64,000 nucleotides of DNA, from NCBI GenBank assembly GCA_900316685.1, contig ONDS01000015.1:1-64000 (forward strand). Direction: 5' to 3'. A model generated the notes under the pieces. That model was not told the DNA's origin. It made no database searches and saw nothing but the letters and a program-made list of their open reading frames with translations. Of the stretch, positions 1 through 8,434 are shown piece by piece; position 1 is the stretch's first letter; every line of letters begins with the position of its first letter. The translations under genes and the position numbers were made by a program. The stretch comes from an uncultured Prevotellaceae bacterium (GTDB taxonomy: Bacteria; Bacteroidota; Bacteroidia; Bacteroidales; Bacteroidaceae).

Positions 1-590
1 ACATCCACATGCTGGATCTGGTCGGAACGGAGACGGGATAGTTCCTTCATGTCCTGCACACGGCGTCCATTGATATACACCTCAGCATCGCCACGCCCGA
101 TAACCCTCACGCCGCCGTCGCGCTCCGCTTCTACGGATGGAATCTTAGAGAGCGCATCACTTACCGATCCTGCTTTCTCCAGAATAGTTCCAGCCACAGT
201 GGTTCGCATGGCATCGCCCTTGGCATGGGTTTGGGGTAGTTGACCCTTCACCATCACCTCACCAATCATCTGTGTTTCCTGCGTCATCTGGATGGTTAGG
301 TCATCAGCTGCTTTATAGGGCAGGTAAAGCGTCTCGTAGCCGATGCTCGACAGTTTCAGCAAACCTTCACTTTGCTTGGTCACGATATTGAACAATCCGT
401 TCTCATCAGTCACGGCCCCCTGAACGAAGGACGAGTCGGGCAGCGACAGCAACACCACATTCACATATGGCAGCGGCTGGCCGTTCTCGCCTATCACTCT
501 ACCGCCCACGTCTTGCGACTTGGCATAGGCTGTCATTGTAATCATCAAGGCAGTTATCAATGCTGCCATCTTAAAACCATTTTTTTTCAT
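1..590 (-). CDS. TonB-dependent outer membrane receptor, N-terminal part (runs off the window)
   Basis: Reading leftward from the ATG at 588-590 gives an uninterrupted 196-codon frame that leaves the window at base 1. It starts with a signal peptide (MKKNGFKMAALITALMIT...), followed by a carboxypeptidase-regulatory-like domain (about residues 25-105, with the typical pattern of added glycine turns and 'TDENGLF'). A TonB plug region follows, with 'ALSKIPSVE' and 'VYINGRRV', which is characteristic of the Bacteroidetes outer-membrane beta-barrel family rather than of SusC. It should sit in the outer membrane as a TonB-energised porin or surface receptor; the substrate cannot be told. The barrel lies outside the window. 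It is divergent from the LytTR gene with its own good promoter. Confidence 0.85.
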   Translation of the reverse strand, partial: MKKNGFKMAALITALMITMTAYAKSQDVGGRVIGENGQPLPYVNVVLLSLPDSSFVQGAVTDENGLFNIVTKQSEGLLKLSSIGYETLYLPYKAADDLTIQMTQETQMIGEVMVKGQLPQTHAKGDAMRTTVAGTILEKAGSVSDALSKIPSVEAERDGGVRVIGRGDAEVYINGRRVQDMKELSRLRSDQIQHVD

Positions 591-629
591 ATTCTCTATG
601 ATCTTTTGAAGCTTGTCGTATGACGATAG

Positions 630-661
630 CAAAGGTAAGAGGCATCGGTGGATATCGCAAA
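630..661 (-). promoter_or_regulatory. Bacteroidetes-type promoter of the TonB receptor gene
   Basis: On the minus strand a TTTG (complement of 658-661) is followed after 20 nt by TACCTTTG (630-637), matching the Bacteroidetes -33/-7 consensus. The expected start of transcription is about 35-40 nt before the ATG at 590. Confidence 0.7.
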
Positions 662-738
662 AAAATGGGATATTCTGCATCATTATGTGATGAATGGTAT
701 GGGATGATGGGATAAATGGTGGGAAAAGTGACGAATGG

Positions 739-770
739 TTTGGCTATATGGCAAAATAGTAGTACCTTTA
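739..770 (+). promoter_or_regulatory. Promoter of the LytTR regulator gene, giving an almost leaderless transcript
   Basis: TTTG (739-742), a 20-nt spacer and TACCTTTA (763-770) fit the Bacteroidetes promoter consensus. The ATG of the gene is only 8 nt after the -7 box, so the mRNA leader would be about 0-4 nt. Confidence 0.6.
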
Positions 771-777
771 CCGACCT

Positions 778-1647
778 ATGGACCAAGGACAGAAAGATAT
801 CATCCGCATGCGTGTCATCAGTACCGCCTTTACGACACTTGCACTTGCCATATTCAAACCCTTTGGGCTTGATGCTTGGCATTGGCAAGGCTATATGCAC
901 TTGGCTGTTATCTTTGTATTGGGTGTTATCGTCTGTATGCTGACTGACGCCGTGATGAAGTATCTTGTGCGTAAGCCCATTTCTATGGACGACAGTAGGA
1001 GGGATGTCAATTATTTCATCCGCCGTAATCTGTACTTCCAGGTAATCAACACCCTGTTGGTGACACTGATGATTTGTCTGTATCGCCATTTGGTGATGAG
1101 CGAGCATATCCCAGCAAATCATCTTTCATGGAGCAATTTCTTCGAGACGCTTTTGATTATCGCCTTCTGCTCCTTCGCCATCGGACTTTATTGGCGTTTC
1201 AAGTTCCGCAGCCGCTATCTGGCTGAAGAACTGGAGGAGACAAAACTGATGAATGAGCAGTTGAAGGCAACAAAGCCTTCACCCGTCATATCCAACCCGT
1301 CAGACATTACACTATCCGGCACGACCAACGAGACCGTCACGCTACAGGTCTCCAACCTCTTATATATAGATGCTGTCGGAAACTACGTGAAGGTCCATCA
1401 CCTTCGAGACGGATCTGTTCGTGTCGACATGCTCCGTGCCACTACCAAACAGATAGAAGAAGAATTGCATGACTTTCCGATGATTGTCCGATGTCATCGG
1501 GCTTTCCTCGTCAATCTCGGCCAGGTAGAGCAAGTTATTTATAAATCAGGCAGCATGCAACTTGTCATGAGGCTCTGTCCTGAAGCCGTTCCAGTATCAA
1601 GAAGCAACATCTCGCTCATCAAAGAGGCGATCCTAAAAAGGAAATGA
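778..1647 (+). CDS. Membrane-bound LytTR-family transcriptional regulator
   Basis: The 289-residue protein has four hydrophobic segments in its N-terminal half (around residues 12-30, 40-60, 82-103 and 118-138), a short coiled linker, and a C-terminal LytTR DNA-binding domain (about 180-285). The domain is recognisable from 'LLYIDAVGNYVKVH', the 'MIVRCHRAFLVNL' strand and the final 'PVSRSNISLIKEAI'. No receiver domain is present, so it is not a classical response regulator; membrane-tethered LytTR proteins of this shape are common in Bacteroidetes. The target is unknown; the tandem operator-like repeats immediately downstream (1653-1769) are a candidate. It is divergent from a TonB receptor. 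Confidence 0.9.
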   Translation: MDQGQKDIIRMRVISTAFTTLALAIFKPFGLDAWHWQGYMHLAVIFVLGVIVCMLTDAVMKYLVRKPISMDDSRRDVNYFIRRNLYFQVINTLLVTLMICLYRHLVMSEHIPANHLSWSNFFETLLIIAFCSFAIGLYWRFKFRSRYLAEELEETKLMNEQLKATKPSPVISNPSDITLSGTTNETVTLQVSNLLYIDAVGNYVKVHHLRDGSVRVDMLRATTKQIEEELHDFPMIVRCHRAFLVNLGQVEQVIYKSGSMQLVMRLCPEAVPVSRSNISLIKEAILKRK

Positions 1648-1652
1648 CGAAG

Positions 1653-1769
1653 AAGAACAAGTTTTTTTTGTTCTCCTCTCGATTTTCCGTATCTTTAGAT
1701 AAGATACTCCATCTCGGGATAAAAAAAGAACAAGTTCTTTTTGTTCTCCTCTCGATTTTCCGTATCTTT
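1653..1769 (+). promoter_or_regulatory. Duplicated promoter/operator in front of the AsmA-like gene
   Basis: A 44-bp unit occurs at 1653-1696 and again at 1726-1769 with one mismatch, 73 bp apart. Each copy carries a full Bacteroidetes promoter: TTTG (1667-1670 and 1740-1743), 19 nt, then TATCTTTA (1690-1697) or TATCTTTG (1763-1770). Each also carries an inverted repeat AGAACAA-N7-TTGTTCT overlapping the -33 box (1654-1674 and 1727-1747). Copy 1 begins just after the stop of the LytTR gene. The second copy gives an 18-nt gap from box to the ATG at 1788. Confidence 0.75.
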
Positions 1770-1787
1770 GTCGGCAAACAACAAACA

Positions 1788-3935
1788 ATGCTCTTGCGTA
1801 TTCTCAAGTTCTTCGCTTGGTTGATTGGCATAATCATCGTACTGCTGATCGGACTGGTCCTGTTGCTCAATACCAGCTGGATGCAAAACAAACTGCTGGC
1901 CATGGCCACCGACATGCTGTCGGAGAAACTACAGACGAAGGTGGCTATCGACCGTGTGAGGGTCGACCTCTTCGCCCAAAGTTTCGATCTCCATGGACTG
2001 ATGGTAGAGGACCGCCAGCAACGCAAGATGTTGGCCATCGACCTGGTGAAGGCGGAGGCCGACCTTTGGCAACTGCTCAACGACGAGGTGAAGATCGATG
2101 GTGCCAGGATTTACGGCCTACGAGCCGAACTGCATCACGAGGATACCGACAGCGTGGCCAACTACCAGTTCGTCATCGATGCGTTCAGGAAAGACAAGAA
2201 AACCGACAAGAAACCCGAGAAATCGAAGACGGGCAAGAAACTGACCGTCAACCTCAACGAACTGACGCTCGAACAGATAGCCCTGTCGTATAACGACAAG
2301 AAGTGTTCCTTTCGCAAGCTGACCTATCGTGAGAAAGCATCCGGCGAACGCATGGTGGAGGCACATGGGGTGGATGCCCGATGGGTGAGGCATACCAAGA
2401 AAGGACCGCGTGACAACATACTGCATGTCGGTACGTTGCACCTCCTCGAACAGGACGGCAAGGGTGAGGCCACCCTCGACACCCTTCGCCTGAAGACCGA
2501 CAACCATAAGCCACGTAAGAACACAGGCAAGCCACACAGGGGATTCTTCGACATGGGGCATCTCGACATCACCGCTTTCATGAAGGTCGATCTGCACCAT
2601 ATCTCCAAGGATACCATCGTAGCCACCGTGGAGCGCTGCAGGGCCTTCGACCTCGTGACGGGACTCGACCTGAGAAGCATCACCTGTGGCGTGACCGTCA
2701 ACAAGGGGGTGGCTGCCATCTCCAACCTGAGGCTTCAGCAACGGAGTACCATACTTAATGTCAAGAGCGCCATGGTAGTGCTGCCCAATAAGAAAAAAGG
2801 CAGGAAACTGTCCTATCAAGCGCCCTCCATCACCGGGACGGTCATCCTGAGCGATATCTCCCGACCCTTCGCGCCCGTACTGCGCCAGTTCAACCTGCCC
2901 CTGCTGCTGAGTACGTCGATGAATGGCGACGACAACAGTATGACGTTTCACAATGTAAGTGTGAAAACCACCGACAATCAGTTTGTGGTGAAGACCAAGG
3001 GAACGATCACCGACCTCAAGGACAAATACAAGCTGCGAATACATTTCGATATCGACCATGCCACGGCGGCAGGCGATGTGGCGGAGCGCATCATCAACCA
3101 GTTCAAGTCGAAGAAGTTCATGATGAAGCAGCTGCGCGCCCTCGGCACCATCAGCATCCATGGCGGGTTCAACGTGGTCTACAGAAAAGAACAGTTCCAG
3201 GGGCGGGTACACTCAAGGATGGGCGACATCAATGTGAACTTCACCCTCGACGAGGAAAACAAATATGTGACCGGCAAGGCGAGCACCGACTCGCTCGAAC
3301 TCGGAAGGGTGATGGACATGGAGAAGATAGGTCCCATATCCGCTTCCGCCGATTTCAAGTTCGACTATTCCAAGCCTCGCACTGCCGAGATGCGACGGGT
3401 GAAAGGTGGCAAACTGCCCATCGGTGAGGTGAAGGCGCATGTGGCGCAGGCCTCTTACAAATTCGTCAAGGTGAAGAACCTCGATGTGGAGATAAAGAGC
3501 GACGGAGCCATCGCCGAAGGCAGCCTGCAGGCTCCGCGCAAATTCATCGACCTGAGCTGCAACTTCTCTTTCACCGACACTGACAAGATGAAAGACCTGC
3601 ATGTCAAACCGCGCTTAGGCTTCCATCTTTTCGGAAACAACGGGATGACCGATGAAGAGAGAGCCGCCGCCAAGGAGAAGAAACGGCAGGAAAAGGAAGA
3701 GCGCAAAGCTGCCAAGCAAGCGGAGAAAGAGGAGAAACGGGCTGCCCGCCAACAAGCCAAGGAACAGCACCGCCAGGAGAAAGCCGAGCGGCAAGCAGTC
3801 AAGCAAGCGGAGAAAGAGGAGAAACGAGCTGCCCGCCAACAAGCCAAGGAGCAGCGCCGCCAACAGAAAGCCGAACGCAAAGCCGCCAAGCAAAAAGCAA
3901 AGGAGGGCACGTCGGCCCAGACCGATCCTATCTGA
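1788..3935 (+). CDS. AsmA/TamB-like membrane-anchored protein with Lys/Glu-rich repeat tail
   Basis: I chose the ATG at 1788 because an upstream in-frame ATG at 1644 would be translated across the duplicated promoter. The 715-residue protein has one N-terminal membrane segment (about 8-30) followed by 'KTKVAIDRVRVDLFAQSFDLHGLMVED'-type sequence (split here as a TamB/AsmA N-terminal signature) and a long beta-rich region with repeated 'VK..LDVEIKSDG' strands, typical of AsmA/TamB-like proteins that span or bridge the envelope. It is much shorter than full TamB (over 1300 residues). The last 110 residues are a highly charged helix with a 29-residue repeat. A role in lipid or outer-membrane protein transfer is only inferred from the family. 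It ends 8 nt inside the convergent flavodoxin gene. Confidence 0.7.
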   Translation: MLLRILKFFAWLIGIIIVLLIGLVLLLNTSWMQNKLLAMATDMLSEKLQTKVAIDRVRVDLFAQSFDLHGLMVEDRQQRKMLAIDLVKAEADLWQLLNDEVKIDGARIYGLRAELHHEDTDSVANYQFVIDAFRKDKKTDKKPEKSKTGKKLTVNLNELTLEQIALSYNDKKCSFRKLTYREKASGERMVEAHGVDARWVRHTKKGPRDNILHVGTLHLLEQDGKGEATLDTLRLKTDNHKPRKNTGKPHRGFFDMGHLDITAFMKVDLHHISKDTIVATVERCRAFDLVTGLDLRSITCGVTVNKGVAAISNLRLQQRSTILNVKSAMVVLPNKKKGRKLSYQAPSITGTVILSDISRPFAPVLRQFNLPLLLSTSMNGDDNSMTFHNVSVKTTDNQFVVKTKGTITDLKDKYKLRIHFDIDHATAAGDVAERIINQFKSKKFMMKQLRALGTISIHGGFNVVYRKEQFQGRVHSRMGDINVNFTLDEENKYVTGKASTDSLELGRVMDMEKIGPISASADFKFDYSKPRTAEMRRVKGGKLPIGEVKAHVAQASYKFVKVKNLDVEIKSDGAIAEGSLQAPRKFIDLSCNFSFTDTDKMKDLHVKPRLGFHLFGNNGMTDEERAAAKEKKRQEKEERKAAKQAEKEEKRAARQQAKEQHRQEKAERQAVKQAEKEEKRAARQQAKEQRRQQKAERKAAKQKAKEGTSAQTDPI
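3713..3886 (+). repeat. 87-bp tandem repeat coding for a 29-residue charged helix
   Basis: Two consecutive 87-bp units (3713-3799 and 3800-3886) are nearly identical and encode repeats built on 'KQAEKEEKRAARQQAKEQ' at the C-terminus of the AsmA-like protein. The high DNA identity implies recent duplication. Confidence 0.8.
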
Positions 3936-4545
3936 TGAAATTGGTCCAGATGGGCGGTTCCTTCTCCGGAAGTTCTCCTTTCGACGTGTTCAGCCGTTTG
4001 ATCATCCAAGCCATGTTGCGCCCGAGGGTGCGCATGGTCTGCATACCCTCCTCGTCTTGCTTCACCTGTCCCGGGGTCTGTCCATACACCATGTTCCAGT
4101 ACTGCGAGCTGACCACAGGCATGTTCATGATGGTGAAGTATTTGTTCAGGCGGTCGAAAGCCGCCGAGGCTCCACCGCGGCGGCATACCACGACACTCGC
4201 TGCAGGTTTGTATTGCAGCTGTGCTCCCAATGAGTAGAACATGCGGTCGAGTAGGGCGCAGAGCGAACCGTTAGGTCCACCATAGTAGACGGGAGAGCCT
4301 ACCACAAGACCGTCGATGCCGTCTTTCACGGCACGCCAGATTTTCTGGTAGAGCACGTCGTTGAAGGTGCATTTGCCCGTTCGTCCGCACCATCCACAGG
4401 CGATGCAACCCTGCACTGCTTGTTTGCCGATACTCACTATCTCCGTTTCTATTCCTTCCTGGTTCAGGGTCGTGGCCACCTCACTGAGTGCCATGAACGT
4501 ATTGCCATGTTCCTTCGGGCTTCCGTTAATCAGTAATACTCTCAT
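3928..4545 (-). CDS. Flavodoxin/NADPH-dependent FMN reductase family protein
   Basis: The frame can be extended upstream, but the ATG at 4543-4545 is preferred since it starts directly with the first beta strand, 'MRVLLINGSPKEHGNT', which holds the FMN-phosphate loop. The predicted promoter lies between it and the upstream ATG. The 205-residue protein contains 'CIACGWCGRTGKC' around residues 58-70, the cysteine motif seen in iron-sulfur flavoproteins of this family, then 'DGLVVGSPVYYGGPNGSLCALLDR'-like flavin-site sequence. It is expected to be a cytosolic FMN-binding oxidoreductase; the substrate is unknown. Convergent with, and overlapping by 8 nt, the AsmA-like gene. Confidence 0.88.
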   Translation of the reverse strand: MRVLLINGSPKEHGNTFMALSEVATTLNQEGIETEIVSIGKQAVQGCIACGWCGRTGKCTFNDVLYQKIWRAVKDGIDGLVVGSPVYYGGPNGSLCALLDRMFYSLGAQLQYKPAASVVVCRRGGASAAFDRLNKYFTIMNMPVVSSQYWNMVYGQTPGQVKQDEEGMQTMRTLGRNMAWMIKRLNTSKGELPEKEPPIWTNFIR

Positions 4546-4571
4546 TGTGTGTTTGTTTCTTGTTCGTGTAC

Positions 4572-4603
4572 AAAGATACAACTTTTGCGTGAGAACAAGA
4601 AAC
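4572..4603 (-). promoter_or_regulatory. Promoter of the flavodoxin-family gene
   Basis: On the minus strand TATCTTTG (4572-4579) lies 20 nt downstream of TTTC (4600-4603) and 27 nt before the start codon. The half-sites TTGTTC (4561-4566) and GAACAA (4594-4599) bracket it. Confidence 0.55.
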
Positions 4604-4655
4604 ATGTAGAATAAATAAGTGATGGACACCCTTGAAAAAGAAAAAATAACGACTT

Positions 4656-5926
<1,271 letters not shown>

Positions 5927-5957
5927 TTGATACTGATCTTTTAAAAACCAAAAACCT

Positions 5958-8324
5958 ATGTGTACTAAGTTCTTCCAAATTACCTTCATTGCTGCCACAG
6001 CTGTTTTAGTAGCCGGATGCAGCACTTCGGATATCGCCCCTGCCAAAATCAACCAGGAAGAGGTGATGGCCAAGATGTCGCTCGAAGACAAGGCCCATTT
6101 CGTCATCGGTACGGGCATGGCGGGCTTCACCGGCGACAATGCCGTAATCGGAGCCACCCGTAATCTCGTCCCTGGCGCCGCAGGAACCACCTATCCCCTC
6201 GACTCACTTGGAATACCTGCCATCGTACTGGCCGACGGCCCTGCCGGATTGCGTATCGATGCCACGCGTGAGGGTGACTCGGCCACGTATTATTGCACTC
6301 ATTTCCCCATTGGCACATTGTTAGCCTCTACGTGGAACACACAACTCATCGAAGAGGTGGGACATGCCATTGGCGAGGAGGTGAAGGAGTATGGGGCCGA
6401 TGTGTTGTTGGCGCCCGCCCTCAACATCATGCGCAACCCGCTCTGCGGACGTAACTTCGAGTATTATTCCGAAGATCCCGTGGTGGCAGGCAAGACCGCT
6501 TCGGCCTATATCATCGGGGTACAGAAGAATAATGTAGGCACCAGTATCAAACACTTCGCCGCCAACAACCAGGAGACGAACCGCATGAACAACGATGCAC
6601 GCATCTCACAGCGCGCCCTAAGGGAAATCTATCTCAAGGGGTTTGAGATAGCCATCAAGGAGAGCAAACCCTGGACCGTGATGACTTCGTATAACTACAT
6701 CAATGGCGTATATACATCGGAGAGCAACGATCTCGTAACCACCATCCTCCGCGATGAATGGGGCTACGAGGGCACCGTGATGACCGACTGGTTTGGCGGC
6801 AAGGATGGGGCCAAGCAGATGTGGGCCGGCAACGACATGCTCCAGCCAGGCAAACGCGAGCAGTTCGACAGCATCGTGGCGGGCGTGAAGAGCGGCAAGT
6901 TGGCCGAGGCCGACCTGGACCGCTGTGTTCAGCGCATCCTCAACCTCATCGAGAAGACCCCACGCTATCAGGGGTATCAGTACTCCAACAAACCCGACCT
7001 CAAGGCGCATGCCGCCGTGACACGTCAGTCTGCTGCCGAGGGTATGGTACTCATGAAGAACGAAGGGGCCCTGCCCTTGAAGAAAACAACCAAGAATATA
7101 GCTCTTTACGGCAATACTTCATACGACTTCATCGCCGGCGGTACAGGCTCGGGCAATGTGAACCACGCTTATGTCGTCTCCTTGCTTGAAGGTATGAAGA
7201 ACGGGGGGTATGCCGTGTCGGAAGATTTGAAGACGGCTTATGAGACTTATATCGCCGAAGCAAAGAAAAAAGCCGAGGCTGAACTTGAGGCGAAGGCAAA
7301 GAAAGACCCCAATGCCGCGATGCTCGCCAAGTTCCTGCCCCAGCCGCTGCCGGCAGAGAAACTTTTCTCCGTTGCCGAACTCACGGCACAGGCGCAGCAG
7401 GCTGATGTGGCTGTCATCACCCTGGGACGTCTCTCCGGTGAGTTCCTGGACCGCAACGTGGCCAACTTCAATCTCAGCAGCTCCGAACGGCAACTCATCG
7501 AACAGGTGTGCGATGTTTACCATAAGGCGGGCAAGCAGGTGGTGGTGCTGCTCAATGTCGGCGGCGTCATCGAGACGGCTTCCTGGAACGCCCTGCCCGA
7601 TGCCATTCTCTGTGCATGGCAGGCTGGACAGGAGGGGGGCAACAGCGTGGTCGATGTGCTCAGTGGCAAGCAGTCTCCTTCAGGCAAGTTCACTATGACC
7701 TGGCCCGTCAAGTTCACCGATGCTTACTCTTCCAGGAATTTCCCCATCGACCAGGATCCACGCATCGACATGATGAACCAAGGACAGAAGGGTAATGTGA
7801 AGGATGTGGACTACACCAACTATGAGGAGGATATCTATGTGGGCTACCGCTACTTCGACTCTTTCGAGGTGCCTGTCAGCTATCCCTTCGGCTTCGGCTT
7901 GAGCTACACTACCTTTGAATACAGTGATGCGAAGATTGCCGAGAAGGGCGATGTCTACGAAATCAGTGTCAACGTGAAGAACACGGGCAACTACGAGGGA
8001 AAAGAGGTAGTGCAACTCTATGTGTCGGCTCCCGACAACAAGGCAGCCAACAAGCCTGTCAAGGAACTGAAGGCCTACGCCAAGACCAAGACCCTCAAAG
8101 TCGGCGAGAGCGAAACGGTCAAGCTTACCGTCAAGGCTGCCGACCTCGCGTCGTTCGACGAGGCGGCCTCGGCATGGGTGGTCGCCGGTGGGGAATATCA
8201 GTTCCTCATCGGAGCCTCATCGCAAGACATCAAGGCAACGCTCACCGCCAATGCCAAGGCTCAGCAGACGAAGGTCAACAACGTAATGAAACCAGAGGTT
8301 CAGATGAGCCTGTTAAGAAGATGA
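5958..8324 (+). CDS. GH3 family beta-glycosidase, lipoprotein
   Basis: The 788-residue protein begins with a lipoprotein signal (lipobox ending in 'LVAGC'). The GH3 N-terminal TIM barrel includes 'LADGPAGLR', 'KHFAANNQE' and the catalytic nucleophile Asp276 in 'VMTDWFGG'. The GH3 C-terminal domain contains 'GEFLDRN', where the acid/base Glu is expected, and a fibronectin III-like domain ends the protein. A lysine/alanine-rich helical insertion (about residues 435-465) interrupts the C-terminal domain. Expected to release terminal beta-glucose or beta-xylose from oligosaccharides at the periplasmic face. Specificity cannot be read from sequence. Probably co-transcribed with the esterase just upstream. 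Confidence 0.92.
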   Translation: MCTKFFQITFIAATAVLVAGCSTSDIAPAKINQEEVMAKMSLEDKAHFVIGTGMAGFTGDNAVIGATRNLVPGAAGTTYPLDSLGIPAIVLADGPAGLRIDATREGDSATYYCTHFPIGTLLASTWNTQLIEEVGHAIGEEVKEYGADVLLAPALNIMRNPLCGRNFEYYSEDPVVAGKTASAYIIGVQKNNVGTSIKHFAANNQETNRMNNDARISQRALREIYLKGFEIAIKESKPWTVMTSYNYINGVYTSESNDLVTTILRDEWGYEGTVMTDWFGGKDGAKQMWAGNDMLQPGKREQFDSIVAGVKSGKLAEADLDRCVQRILNLIEKTPRYQGYQYSNKPDLKAHAAVTRQSAAEGMVLMKNEGALPLKKTTKNIALYGNTSYDFIAGGTGSGNVNHAYVVSLLEGMKNGGYAVSEDLKTAYETYIAEAKKKAEAELEAKAKKDPNAAMLAKFLPQPLPAEKLFSVAELTAQAQQADVAVITLGRLSGEFLDRNVANFNLSSSERQLIEQVCDVYHKAGKQVVVLLNVGGVIETASWNALPDAILCAWQAGQEGGNSVVDVLSGKQSPSGKFTMTWPVKFTDAYSSRNFPIDQDPRIDMMNQGQKGNVKDVDYTNYEEDIYVGYRYFDSFEVPVSYPFGFGLSYTTFEYSDAKIAEKGDVYEISVNVKNTGNYEGKEVVQLYVSAPDNKAANKPVKELKAYAKTKTLKVGESETVKLTVKAADLASFDEAASAWVVAGGEYQFLIGASSQDIKATLTANAKAQQTKVNNVMKPEVQMSLLRR

Positions 8325-8366
8325 GCGAAAACGGCTAACGCCATCTTCCCCCCATCGTATGCAGAT

Positions 8367-8406
8367 AAAAACAGTTGGTGGCGTGTTCACGCCACCAACT
8401 GTTTTT
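8367..8406. terminator. Bidirectional intrinsic terminator
   Basis: An 18-bp perfect stem (8367-8384 with 8389-8406) and a 4-nt loop, flanked by A5 and T5, stands between the convergent GH3 and tandem-esterase genes. Confidence 0.9.
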
Positions 8407-8434
8407 ATACTGCAAGGAATCGCTTTTCTTCCAA

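Noticed and set aside
1644-1787. Upstream in-frame start for the AsmA-like gene
   Set aside because: It would translate both promoter copies; the ATG at 1788 begins immediately with the expected membrane anchor.
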